A stretch of 64,000 nt of DNA from Cycas panzhihuaensis. Lineage: Eukaryota > Cycadophyta. Shown here one piece after another: positions 11,505 to 22,060 of this stretch (position 1 is its first letter; each line of letters starts with the position of its first letter). The notes beneath the pieces are model-generated. The model made no database searches and was not told the origin of the DNA. It saw only the letters and a program-made list of their open reading frames with translations. The position numbers were made by a program, and so were the translations under genes. The stretch covers positions 79,615,741 through 79,679,740 of the forward strand of contig CM041465.1 in the NCBI GenBank assembly GCA_023213395.1. Direction: 5' to 3'.

Positions 11505-12584
11505 TTAGGGCTGCCCCTGCAATCCCGTTGATTCAGTTGCATTTAACATATCCTCATTTATCTAAGTTAAGGTTGCTATAATAACATCTTTTTCTTTGAT
11601 TTTTTCTTGTAGCTTTGCTATTTGTGTCATGTATCCTTGTTCTAATTCTTCTAGTGCTTGAATTATATATGTGCCCTTCTCACTTAGGGCTACCTGAGAA
11701 GAACCCTCCCTTGGCTCCGTCGTTGCTTGCGGAATGTCTATTTCCCATTCTGGAGGTAATTCTTCTTCAGCAGGCTGCTCTCAGCTTCTCTTTGAGGCCC
11801 TTTTCGTTGTTTATTTTTGTCGGTGTGGGAAAGAAGTGCTTGGCTTGTGTTGCACCTATTTGAGAACTTTTGTTATCTCCGCCTTAACTTCGCACTTCAC
11901 TCCCGGATCCTGGACACTGCTAGGCATGGTGTTAACCCATTTCTTTGTTACTAGTTCTCCTGATTGGATGGGTAGTGGAGGAGGATGGATGTCTGGACAC
12001 TGATGAAATAATAATGCAAGTAAGAGTGATGGTTGTCTGAAAAGATGACTTTGCAACTCCCCTAACTATTGCTCAATGTTATTGGCCAAAAATTGACACA
12101 ATTTCATTTTAACTCCATCACGTAGTGCCAACAATAATGGTATTAATCCTCCCAGAATGTAGGTATGTTTCTGCTTTGAGAGGAATTTTGATACTAACAC
12201 CTTAGCTACCCACTACAACCCTCTGTCAGTAATATCAATAATTCTAATGCCTCCCAAGAAGACTTGAGCGGCAGGAGTACATAGTTCCCTTGTCCAGGTT
12301 TCCTTATCCACCTCTGATTTCTTGGTGACTATGGGGGTTTCTCCTTCATTTGATAACCCTGTAACTTCTTGAATAATGGCTACATCTATCTTGACTTTCT
12401 CTTGATTCCATTTTACTGCTACAATGATTTCTTCCATAACTTCTAAATCCCAGTACAGGGGTAGTGTAATCACGAAGTCTCCCCATCCAGCTTGCTGAAT
12501 CTTTTCTTTAAAGTCTTATAGAAGTTCTTCGAACTCTTTTTGGAGCTTGGGTATGTAGGTCTCTTGCACTCCTATAATCTTCAT
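11505..12584 (-). pseudogene. E1 accessory ORF downstream of pol (ORF3-like)
   Basis: A single minus-strand frame of 360 codons runs from ATG at 12584 to TAA at 11505 with only seven or so internal stops and no frameshift. It reads MKIIGVQETYIPKLQKEFEE, then WGDFVITLPLYWDLEV, QEVTGLSNEGETP, ITDRGL-WVAKVLVSKFL, YILGGLIPLLLALRDGVKMK, a proline-rich PPPLPIQSGE, and a C-terminal heptad-rich YMTQIAKLQEKIKEKDVII. The C-terminus matches the corresponding region of E3 (56.7 kb; AEIDVLQEKIR-KDDIITTL). Position after integrase recalls the third ORF of Athila-type elements, but no signal peptide or obvious transmembrane envelope pattern is clear. The middle resembles gag-like or plant transposon-associated proteins; function unknown. 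Confidence 0.6.
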
Positions 12585-13120
12585 CTTGATTGAATGTACG
12601 TTCCCTCTCCCGAATGCTTGATGGAATCATTCACTTGCTGGATGGATTCCGTTCTTCTCCGTGCATGCGTTCGAAAAATGGAACAATTCTAGGGTTTCTC
12701 CACTTATAAACCCCTTTTTCTGGTCTGTTCGGGTCGCATTCCCATTTTGGAATGCATCTAACACTGTGTGTTCCCTATTTGGAACAATTCCTTCATTCGG
12801 TTGCTATTTTTCTGTTATCCATTCCCTGTTCAGAATGGTTCCCTCTTTCCAGCTAATCCTTTGTTTTTCCTCCATTCCTTGGGAGGAACACATCCTTGTA
12901 CAAGAGCTCTTTGCTTTACTTACATTCCTAATTTGGAATGCATTGTTTATGCCTTTGTCTAGTTTCATGATTTTTATGAGTTACGGTTAGTTTTTCCATC
13001 ATTTTTTTTTTTTTTAATTTTATGTTTATGTACCGACGTAGAGTCATGATGCCATTACTAGGACAACTTCAGTTGTCTCACAACTTCATGCAACACATAT
13101 GATACATCCAACTGACTCAC
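12585..13120 (-). promoter_or_regulatory. Pol-ORF3 spacer with TATA-like box and GGAATGCAT palindromes
   Basis: The spacer between integrase and the accessory ORF contains repeated palindromic motifs of the form ATTCC-N-GGAAT(GCAT), e.g. near 12739, 12770 and 12926. On the minus strand a TATA-like TTTATAAGTGGAG lies near 12700, about 120 bases before the ORF3 start codon. The same motif class occurs in the E1 LTR. This could be an internal promoter for ORF3; it is an inference from composition only. Confidence 0.4.
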
Positions 13121-14330
13121 ACTGGAATTATTGATGATATTTCTTTAGTTATTCCCATTAACCAAAGCAGGTAGTTTGTATCCATTTTTATCACTCAGGT
13201 GAATTGATCCATTGTGATATATTTTTTTCCACCTGGTAAGGCCCTAACCACCTTGGTTTCAATTTTCCAGGATGGGTGCAGAATTTACTGTCATATAACA
13301 ACACTTTCTCTCCTTCCTGAAACTGAGGGTAGCGAAGATGGCGATCATGCCATGCCTTTTGTCTCTGTTTCTCGAATTTTTTGCAACCATTCTAATTTCT
13401 GTTGATCTTCATTGAGTTGGATCAACTGCCACAGCCGTTCCCTTAATGATTTTGGATTGTCCAATCAACAAGCTAGAGCAATTCTCACACTAGGTATCTG
13501 AAATTCCATTGGGAGTATAGCTTCGATTCCATATACTAACTTAAATGGGGTGTATCCTGTGGCGTGTTTGTAGGTAATGCGAAATGCCCATAAAACTGAT
13601 GGTACCTTTTTCGCCCAGTCGAATCTACCGATGTCGCATACTTTTCGTAAGCAGTTCTCCAATATCTTATTTGAACTTTCGGCTTGTCCATTTGCATGTG
13701 GATAATATGGCGCGGATTTATGATGTGTGATCATAAAAGTTTCCGTAATTTCTTTTATTACTTCATTAAGGAAATGAGCTCCTTGGTCGCTAATCAGCTC
13801 AATGGGACATCCAAATCTGGTAATAATTGCTTCATAAAAGAATCTGGCTATGCTGGTTGAATCATATTTCCTTTACGATCGAGCCTCTACCCATTTTGTG
13901 GCATAGTTAGTTGCTACTAGGATGTAACGTGCTTGGGTTCGTCTGGCTACTAGTTTGATGGGTCCGATAAAATCAAGGCCCTATTTCCTAAATGGTGGCA
14001 ATGGAAGAATTGGATTCAGGGGGTTGAAGTCTCTTTTATCAGGTTTTCCCACTCTTTGGTAATAATCACATCTTTTTATCCAACTTTTTACGTCTTCGAA
14101 CATGGTTGGCCACCAAAAACCTGTGGTTAAGATTTTTCATTGTGTATTCCTCGTTCCTATGTGTCCTCCAGCCACACCCTCGTGAGCTTGAGATATTACT
14201 TGATTTATTTCATGCGAACAAATGCATCATCATAAGATATCATCGGGTCCTAACCAATATAATTCTCCCCTGATTAATTGGTAGGTGTCTGCTTTTCGTA
14301 CCAAATTTCGTTTTTGTGTCTTGTCCATAG
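13121..14330 (-). pseudogene. E1 gypsy integrase
   Basis: Integrase region of E1. On the minus strand: HHCC-type start with AHEGVAGGHIG and W-x2-RCDYYQRVGKP, then the core GLDFIGPIK (first D), a conserved ISDQGAHFLN (second D) and YYPHANGQAESSNK (E), so the DDE residues are present. It goes on through WAFRITYKHATGYTPFKLVYG and a broken C-terminus with CCYMTVNSAPILEN (usual LLYDSKF...HPGKL). No chromodomain is seen. Stops and frameshifts disrupt it. The SDQG and FGCP-type motifs are typical of the non-chromoviral Tat/Athila branch. Confidence 0.8.
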
Positions 14331-15834
14331 TTGGTGGACACTATCCCGTAACCAAGAATTCTATTATATCTTGATACCATTCCATAGGAACGGATTCTAT
14401 GCTAAAAAGTGTTCCGTCTGGAAAATCGTTTGGAATTCCCATAGATTTTTCACCATTACGAATTCTAGAGAGTTGATCGAGAATGATATGGGCTTTTCCA
14501 GGTTTTACCACAATTTGAAAGGTAAACTCTTGGAATAACATTAACCAACGACTAATCCGTCCTCTCAGTATTGGTTTATTCACTAAATACATGAGTGCTT
14601 AATGGTCCACATAGAATATAAAAGGGTTGTCAAGCAAGTAATGACGAAATTTTTGTAGTGCATAGACCATCCCAAGTCCTCCTCTTTCTGTTGTTGTATA
14701 ATTTTACTCGACTTTAGTTAATTTCCAACTAACAAAGTATATAGGTCAATCTATACCCTTATCTCCTGGTTGCGTCAGAACACACCCAATGGCATACTGA
14801 GAAGCATCTACGTGCACATGGAATATTTTATTCTAATCAGGAAAACATAGTACTAGAGCAGATGCTATGGTGCGTTTTAGGGTTTCAAAGGACTTTTGTT
14901 GTTCTGGCCCCCATTGACATTCTATTTCTTTCTTTAGAAGATCTTCCAATGATCCCGCTAATTGTGCATATCCTTTTACAAATTTTCAATAATATCCTAT
15001 TAATCCCAGAAATCCTTTCACTTGTTTTTTATTCTGGGGTTGAGGGAAATGTAATATAGTTGCAACTTTAGCAGGATCAGTCATTAATCCTTCCCTGCTT
15101 ACTACATGGCCGAGGAGGTTTCCAAAGGGTACCAAAAAGGTACATTTTTTCTGATTTAAACATAAACGGTTTTCTCTACAAGTTTGTAGCATTGTTCTTA
15201 GATTCTCCATATGATTTTTCATCACTCCATATAAGGTCCAGTCATCCAAAAAAACTGCTACTATTTCCCTAATTAACTTTTTGAATATATTCAATATGAT
15301 GCGTTGAAAAGTTGTTGGGGCATTTGTAAGGCCGAAGGGCATAACACGGTATGCATATGTTCCCCATTCAATTATGAACGCGGTTTTATGCTGATCTTCT
15401 GGGGCGATACTCACCTGATTGTTTCCGCTAAATCCATCCGTACAAGAGTAAACTTCTTTCCCTCCATCAGTTTCTAAAATCTCTTCTGTAAAGGGAATGA
15501 GAAAGGAATCCTTTTTAGGAACTTTATTCAACTGTCAGTAATCTACACAAACTCAAATTTTTCTATTCTTCTTAGGTACAACCATGACAGGGCTAACCCA
15601 ATCACTGTATTCGATCTCATATATGTACCCTGCTTGTAACATCTTGTCTAATTCTGCTTTTACTTTCTCTTTGTATTTGGGGTTCATTCTGTAAGGTCTT
15701 TGCTTTACCAGTTTTGATCCCTCAATAAGATCTATGTGGTGCATCCCAATTTCAGGCGGGATTCCCTTCAAGTCTTTATAAGACCAAGCAAAAACATCTC
15801 GATATTCATCAAATAATGTTTGGGCTTCTGCCAC
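14331..15834 (-). pseudogene. E1 gypsy reverse transcriptase and RNase H
   Basis: Minus-strand pol core. RT starts with FDEYRDVFAWSYKDLKGIPP and GMHHIDLIEGSKLVKQRPY, then SDWVSPVMVVPKKNRK, a long open part with TDGFSGNNQVSIAPEDQHKT and MPFGLTNAPTTFQR, and the catalytic AVFLDDW (variant of YxDD). RNase H follows with VDASQYAIGCVLTQPGD and a degraded tail to RWLMLFQEFTFQIVVKPGK and LDQLSR. DGFSGxNQ in place of D-x-RSGYHQ is characteristic of Tat/Athila elements. Two TGA stops in the KI-VCVDY-QLN stretch sit where CGA arginine is expected, pointing to C-to-T decay. Confidence 0.85.
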
Positions 15835-15846
15835 TATCTTCTCATC

Positions 15847-16320
15847 TCAATAATTGTCAATCATAATGTTTTTAGGGTCTGTATCGGTCCCAAGGTTAAT
15901 TTGAGTTGTTTTGAGTTCTGCTTGTTGTTTCTCTTCTTCTTCCGGATAGGCAAGTGTATTTTCTCTCTCTCTTTGTTCATACCTTAATTCAGTATATTCG
16001 GTGGGTAAGTTTTTGGCTTCCTCCTCTTCATAATCGTTGTCCTTTGCTTCACTAATGTTTTCAATTGACATTAAATTCTTTTCTACTTTTCTACCTATAT
16101 CCCTTGTGTTTTTTAATAGTTTATTGATGGTTTGGTTGTCAGAAGAGTAGGAAAAAGTCTGGACAAATGAATGTCCAATATCTTCCCCTGTTACCTATCG
16201 GAGTTATTCCTGTTTTAGGAAACATTTCATTGCTAGGGTTCCTAGGGTGTGGATAAAAGGATGGGCCCAATGTGACTTGGAAATACTCCATTGTTTCCAT
16301 AATCTTTTACATCTTAGAAG
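15847..16320 (-). pseudogene. E1 pol N-terminal linker
   Basis: An acidic region before RT. A 74-codon open stretch (MSIENISEAKDNDYEEEEAK... to NLGTDTDPKNIMIDNY) is the counterpart of the E3 segment with KINLGTEEDLKITQIENY at 53.96-54.03 kb. It continues upstream to the solo LTR insertion, beyond which GECPNKH resumes at about 17000. This links the two sides and shows the solo LTR split E1. Confidence 0.6.
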
Positions 16321-16958
16321 TGTTGATGATACAAGGTCCCAAACTTTAAACAGCCACAAGATCTAAACTATTTTGCAACTAGTTACAGGAATCAAAACTA
16401 AAATTTAACATGCAAGTTCTAAACTCAAAGATAATACAATAACATGAATATGAAAGCCAAACATCACATATGCACCCGATATAACGTGGCAAAACCCTAG
16501 CAGTGTGCTAGGGAAACATCCACACAAGAAAGGTATCGATCTTTATTGCTATAAAATGGAGAAAAAGTACATCTCAGATTGCTCTCAGGGACAACAACCA
16601 GCCGCAGCCCTCATCATAGTACATTACATTACATACAACATAATAAGAAAAGCCCTAAATCGGGCTACATGATAGGGACATCCAAGGCATAAATCTTAAC
16701 CGTAGAATCTAGGGTATTTGTATCGAACGACCCTGATTCTCTTTACAATTTAATATGGTTTACAAGGCTAATTTTTCGGGTCGGGCCTATCGCCCCCGAA
16801 CCCCCTCTTAGCGAGGGGCGTTCCACGCCCCCCACACCCCCCGGCCAAAGGGGGCTCCCGTCCCCCTTGGAACTCCCCGAGAAAGATTAGGGGGGCAAAC
16901 TGTGCCAGCAACATGCCAAAATTCTAGCCTCAAGCTATTGTTGTCACAATATCCAACA
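16321..16958 (-). mobile_element. Solo LTR of a copia-type element
   Basis: 638 bp, reading on the minus strand TGTTGGATATTGTG... to ...TATCATCAACA. It is flanked on both sides by the 5-bp direct repeat AGAAG (16316-16320 and 16959-16963), so it is a complete solo LTR left by LTR-LTR recombination. It contains a GC-rich hairpin-prone block (GGGGGCGTGGAACGCCCC near 16815-16835) and a polyadenylation-like AATAAA near 16538. The C/G-rich block is a feature I associate with LTRs of several plant copia families. Confidence 0.85.
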
Positions 16959-17073
16959 AGAAGGTGCTTATTCGGACATTCCCCTATTAAGAAACCTAAA
17001 ATAATCAAGTTCTAAGGTACATCAAATCTTAAGATCGTCACAATTATATTCCCTATAGTAGGGTAGCCTCTCA
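16959..17073 (-). pseudogene. E1 linker continuation (GECPNKH segment)
   Basis: Minus-strand codons IILGFLIGECPNKHLL match the E3 linker LYVGDCPNKHNQRCK near 53.61 kb; after excising the solo LTR the frame continues RCKRLWKQWSISKSH. E1 homology ends close to 17074, where an unrelated LTR begins, so E1 is truncated here and its gag and 5' LTR are missing. Confidence 0.5.
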
Positions 17074-17230
17074 TGTTACAAGCCTAATGTGAATCCAACT
17101 CTAAATAAATTATTACAAGCCTAATTATATTAACATGAAGTTAGCTCCAAATAGGCATGTGAAGTCAGCTCTAAATAGGCCCCAACTGTGGTAATGCCCA
17201 CTGCTTATAGACAAACAAATATAGCATTCA
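17074..17230 (-). repeat. Split LTR of an older gypsy-like element, left part
   Basis: The left part reads TGTTACAAGCC on the plus strand. The rest lies at 24509-24950 after E2. Together they form one LTR of about 600 bp with TGTTACA...TGTAACA termini. Confidence 0.55.
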
Positions 17231-17423
17231 TGTTAAACCTTATGTTTAAATGTTAAGTGAATGTACATTTATTTTTCATGTAATATATGCACTTTATACT
17301 TTAGGGGTGACTTATCACTTAAGTGATAAAGTGCACACCCACATTCTTTCTAGTGACACAACGTTGTCACTAAAGGGTCAATGGACCCTCATGCACTTGT
17401 TTGAATAATCCAAGTGATGTATC

Positions 17424-17534
17424 TTGGATGTTTGACACTTGTCAAACATCCAAGGCCTTAGGTGAGGATCCAAGCACTTTTGCTCATGATCCAAGTCATG
17501 TATCTTGGATGTTTGACACTTGTCAAACATCCAA
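17424..17534 (+). promoter_or_regulatory. Twin 14-bp hairpins upstream of the E2 TATA box
   Basis: TTGGATGTTTGACA, CT, TGTCAAACATCCAA is a perfect inverted repeat with a 2-nt loop. It occurs twice 81 bp apart, inside a duplicated segment ending 25 bases before TATATAA. The same pair recurs in the 3' LTR (24118-24147, 24199-24228). Likely U3 enhancer or protein-binding repeats. Confidence 0.7.
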
Positions 17535-17558
17535 GGCCTTAGGTCTCTCATTTCACTC

Positions 17559-17565
17559 TATATAA
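17559..17565 (+). promoter_or_regulatory. E2 LTR TATA box
   Basis: TATATAAGG in the 5' LTR, conserved in the 3' LTR at 24253-24259. Transcription would start some 30 bases downstream. Confidence 0.7.
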
Positions 17566-17810
17566 GGAGACCTCTCCTCATTGTCCAAGACATGAGACTT
17601 GGAGCTGTATTGTTATGCTATCAGTTTGCTAATCAAACTGTTTTCTTCTTGGGAGGTTGGACCAATTCCAACTCCACATATTGGGTATCATTTTCTCTTG
17701 CTCCTATATTTGGTTTATGCTTTTATGCTCTCATGCTTTCATGCATTTATAGTATTGTGATTGTATTTATGATCTTGGGATCAATGTGGCCTAATGCCCA
17801 TTGTCAACAT

Positions 17811-17825
17811 TTAGTATCGGTGAAG
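17811..17825 (+). promoter_or_regulatory. E2 primer-binding site, degenerate
   Basis: TTAGTATCGGTGAAG directly follows the LTR and resembles the initiator-methionine PBS TGGTATCAGAGC with several changes. Confidence 0.4.
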
Positions 17826-19794
17826 GTCTCTAAACTTACCTTGTGTAAGCCTTTGTTAGTTTGTTTGAAATTTATCTCTGTCATTTGTTTTGGAAGCATA
17901 TTGGCTCGTGAGGCTCCTGCCACCTCACCTTTGTCCAATCATCGGTGGACAAGCATTCATCACAGTCCGGCATTGATAGCGATCCGATCCGCGCCCACTC
18001 GGTGACTCAACATCATCGGCTATTGCCGTTTGTCATCTTGATCCTGCCGGCTCATCTCGGTCATCACTGGGCGCCACATCAACACTCTAACAAATCGGCT
18101 CTCACTCCACGTCGGCCTTTGTCCTCCTTAGGCCATTTCGGCCTACATCGTGAAGGCACCAACTCAGGAGAAGGCATTTGGGCTGCCCACTCGGCACTTG
18201 ATCTTACATTCTTGTCCGGCCAATCGGCATCTCATCGCCTAGGCATCACCGCCGGCTCATCTTTAAGGCGCAATCTCTTTAATGATCCGGCTCGGCAAGC
18301 TCTTCCTCATCGGCTCATTCACTTCCTTTGCCTAGCCATTTCGGTAGCCCTCTGGCGCCAACTCGGCGGTCAATCACTGCCGACTCGGCCTGATCATCAA
18401 ATCCGGTAATCCGACTCACGCTAATCGTCATTTCGGCTCTCATCAAGGCGCCATTGTCTCCTCTATTGCCGGCTCATGCACGGTCGGCTCAAGCGCCATC
18501 TAAGCATTTTCACCCGCCAACTTAACTCGGCATTTGGCTAATCGCGACTCAACATCATTGCTCGGCCCATTCACTACTACGGTCGTGATCCGGCATTGGC
18601 ATCAAGCGCCAACTCGGCATTCCAATCATCTAGCTCCATCCGACTCATATTGACAACTCATATTGATGATTCGACATTGAAATGTCCATTTCAAAGAAGA
18701 GAAATTCAAATCTTTTTTGCATATTTTGATCAATATGCTCATGTGATTCAATTCTCTTTCTAAGGTTTTAAGAGTTTTTTTAATTTCTTAAGGGAGGAAA
18801 TTTCTAAAAGACTTTAAGTCTTTATATTTGGGCTTACTTAAAGTTATTTTTACATTAGCTCTCTTGATTCTCAAAAGTACTTGTGTACTCCTTTGCTTTA
18901 AGCCTTTTTTCACACTTTCGGTCATTGGGCTTAATTATTGTGATCAAGAGGAATGTTTTCATTGTAAAGGTGAAGAAATTTATCACCTAACCTCGGTTTT
19001 GGCACCTTGCATGGTGACCTTGACCTTCTTGAGTTCAAAAGGAAGGCTTATTGTGAAAAGTAATAAAATCACTTTTTCTTGTTGGATGGTTGAGACATTT
19101 TAAGTCTCAACAACTGCTGTGTGGAGCTTGTGTTGGACTTTGGAGCAATTTCTTGAGTACATTTCATCATTTCATCAGTTTGTGGAGCTTAAAAGGAACC
19201 CTCTTTTGTTGTCATCAAAGGTTCCTTACATTTTTTTTAAGTACTCAAAGTACTTCATCATTGTACTCAAGCATACATAGCACCTCACTTGGATCTAAAG
19301 CACTTGAAATCTGTTTTTTGTGCTCATTCATTGTAAGCCTAAAAGGCATAAAGAAAATCCAAGTAAGAAGATTCACTTACACTTGTTTAAAAGTGAACTT
19401 AAAATCTGTTGGAGAGGCTCGAAAAAGGTTCAAACCTTGCCTGAATTAACCTTAAGCTTGGTGCATTCCCTAGGGGACCAACCAGGCCGTGCAGTCGGTG
19501 CACGACAATTAAGGTTGCTTGAGGGAAAGGAGGTTGAAAAGGGTGTTATTGGGTACATGAATCCTAGGGAAAGCATGGTACGTCCATGCGGATCAACCCT
19601 ACCTGCCTTGTCCTAGATTTAACTTGGTTCTCCACCTCATTAGCCAGAGTCCTCCACCTCTCTTCACCCCATTGGTTGTTGGATCTTCTTGTAAGATCAG
19701 GACTAGTGGTGTTGTTTGAAGGTGGGTCTTAAGCGACAAAGCTTTTGAAGTCTCCAAGTTATCTGCTAGCTTCAAGTGTTACTCAAGTGGAAAG
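17826..19794 (+). other. E2 untranslated leader with CGGC-rich segment
   Basis: About 2 kb between PBS and gag. At roughly 17940-18640 it turns GC-rich and repeats short motifs such as CTCGGCA, CCGGCTCAT and ATCGGCTC more than twenty times, far more in the CGGC than the GCCG orientation. From 18660 to 19440 it is AT-rich with small palindromes such as AGACTTTAAGTCT. A 154-codon ORF at 17945-18409 spans the CGGC part but has no recognisable domain and is probably incidental. Confidence 0.6.
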
Positions 19795-20772
19795 ATGGCT
19801 GCCATACATATGCTTAATGCTTGTACCATAAGGCTAACAGGGCAATCTAACTATCAAGAATGGAAAAGAATCACAAAAAATCTCTTGATAATGAATGAGT
19901 TCTGGGGATATGTTTCTGGAAGAATCCCCAATCCTACACTTGTGGTTAATGATAATCAACTTTTGCACTGGATGTTCAACTTGTTCTTTGCATGGGAGGC
20001 CAAAGGCGAAATTGCTTTGGCATTCATTCGAATGGTTGTGGACATACATGTAGATCAAAATATTTCTTCTGCACTATCTTCTAAAGAAGCATGGGACACC
20101 TTGTCCTCTTTGTATGAAAGGCGAGATGAAGCTCGCATTTTGATGATAAAAGCTAAATTGTACTCCATTAAATTTGTAAAGCCAATGTCGGCATTCATAT
20201 CCTCTATTAAGGAGGTTTGTAATGAATTAACTACTTTAGGTAGTTCGACTACAAGAGATGAAATCATAGCCTCCATCACAAAAGCACTACCAAAGGACTA
20301 CAATGGCTTCATATCATCAACTACGAGATGGTTCACTTAGGGGATGACGGTCAATCAACTTGAAAGCTTATTACTTCAAGAAGAACAAATTTATGCTAAG
20401 GATAATGAAGAACCATCTACATTAGGTGCTTTCACAAAAAGGCAAAGCCAACTCAAAATCCAACACTTTGCATTCACAAAGCGGTTTGGAAAAATGAACA
20501 TTGGATCTTCCAAGACCAATGTCATTTGCCATTATTGTGGCATTCACGGCCACATTGCACTGAGTGCGAGAAAGAAGCAAGCAAATCTTCATAGCAATGA
20601 TACAAGGTCAAAAGGCGGCGACCCACAGGGGCCAAAGGCAATGACCACGACAACAGTTTCAGCAGAGAGATTCCGGATCGGATCGTGGCGGTTTCCCCTC
20701 GACCAAATCGAGGTGCCTATCGAGGAGGTCCACAAGGAGGGGTCAAAGAAATGGCTACCAACGCCATTATAA
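19795..20772 (+). pseudogene. E2 copia gag (UBN2 type with CCHC knuckle)
   Basis: ATG at 19795 in the context AAGATGGCT. Gag packages the element RNA. Residues 15-180 match the UBN2/gag_pre fold: LTGQSNYQEWKRITKNLL, then SSKEAWDTLSSLYERRDEAR, and ITKALPKDYNGFISS. A TAG stop at 20338-20340 is followed in the same region by VNQLESLLLQEEQIY and the knuckle CHYCGIHGHIALS, in which the last cysteine of C-x2-C-x4-H-x4-C is serine. Broken but clearly recognisable. Confidence 0.85.
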
Positions 20773-21360
20773 TCGGTTGCCAATGACGACAAACTACTTT
20801 GTGCATTCCAATCATCCAAGGTTGACAACACTTGGATTGTCGATTCGAGAGCTACTCGACATATGACGGGAGTGAAGAACTCCGCTGCAGCATCAGGGAC
20901 GGCAAAGGTCATTTAGTAGCCTTTGGAAATGCTGTATCAGTTGAGGTTTCGGGAATAGGCACCATAGCTCCTTTTCATTCTCCTCAAAATCCTTCCTTAT
21001 CATTTCCCAACAGTGATGCCTACTTCATTTCTTCTATGGAGAAGAATCTGCTCTCTGTTAGCCAGATGAACAAGCAACACATGAGCGTACTATTCAAAAA
21101 TGGGAAATGTATCATTCGTGACAAAGATGATCAGATTGTAGTCAGAGCCTATGAGGATCAAGGTCTTTACAAGTTGGATGCCAATAATATTACTCTTGAT
21201 TACGCTTACTGCGGTTTCACATCTTTGTCAAAAATTCGATTATGGCATCAACGTCTAGGACATTTAAGCCTAGACAATCAAGCAGATGAGATACAAAAAC
21301 ATGGTGTATGGGCTTCCAAAGATGTATGGTTCAAAATGTCTTTGAAGCTTGCATAATGGG
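20773..21360 (+). pseudogene. E2 copia protease and gag_pre-integrase
   Basis: TWIVDSRATRHMTG near 20832 is the copia protease active site, usually W-x-x-D-S-G-A-T-x-H-M; the glycine is arginine, so catalysis is lost. A frame change leads to SYFISSMEKNLLSVSQMNKQ-type sequence, then LWHQRLGHLS, the start of the integrase zinc-binding region. Frameshifts occur near 20880 and 21300. Confidence 0.8.
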
Positions 21361-22060
21361 GACACAACATCGGCTGCCTGTTCCTAGAGGCCAAGCATGG
21401 CGTGCATCGTATCCGGTGCAATTAGTTCACTCGGACTTGTGTGGACCCATGTCCACCCACTCCTTTGGAGGAACATTGTACTACATATCTTTTATTGATG
21501 ACTTCTCTCACAAAGTCGGGTCTACTTCCTAAAGCAAAAATCGAAGCCTTCTCCAAATTCAAAGAGTTCAAGGCGGAAGTAGAAAATGAATCGGCTACTC
21601 AATTGGCACATTAAGGTCGATAATGGAGGTGAATTCACTTCAAATGAATTCAACCAATTTTGCAAGGATAATGGAATTCGGAGACAACTCACGACTCCTC
21701 ATACTCCTCAAGAAATGGAGTCTCAGAGGATGAATAGAACATTGGCTAATAAAGCGAACAATGATGCATGCAAAGGGCTTCCAAGAACTTCTTGGGCGAG
21801 GCATTTCAAGCAGTGCCTATGTGGCCAATCGAAGTCCTACAACCATGATCACCAATATCACACACGAGGAGGCATGGTCCGGAAAGAAGCCAACTATTAG
21901 CCATTTGAGGACATTCGAATTGTCTGCGTATATGCACATACCGGATCAACAAAGAACTAAGTTGGACAAACATAGTCTTAAATGCATCTTTGTAAGATAT
22001 GCAATCGAGCAAAGCCTACAAGTTGTATGATCCAGTTGGGAGAAAAATGCATCTCTCAAG
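21361..22060 (+). pseudogene. E2 copia integrase
   Basis: Core integrase pieces in shifting frames: LVHSDLCGPMSTHSFGG (first D), YYISFIDDFSHKVG, HIKVDNGGEFTSNEF (second D), then PQEMESQRMNRTLANKA, where the usual glutamate region (NGVAERKNRT) is altered, and later THEEAWSGKKPTISHLRTF. Several one-base indels prevent a continuous product. Confidence 0.8.

Larger units (their letters stand above)
17231..17809 (+). repeat. E2 5' LTR
   Basis: TGTTAAACC... to ...CATTGTCAACA, 579 bp. It carries a perfect 18-bp palindrome at 17312-17329 (TTATCACTTAAGTGATAA), two copies of a hairpin at 17424-17453 and 17505-17534, and a TATA box TATATAA at 17559-17565. Confidence 0.95.

Noticed and set aside
17945-18409. 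154-codon ORF in the E2 leader
   Set aside because: Open because of the CGGC-rich composition; no recognisable domain and lies before gag in a region expected to be untranslated.
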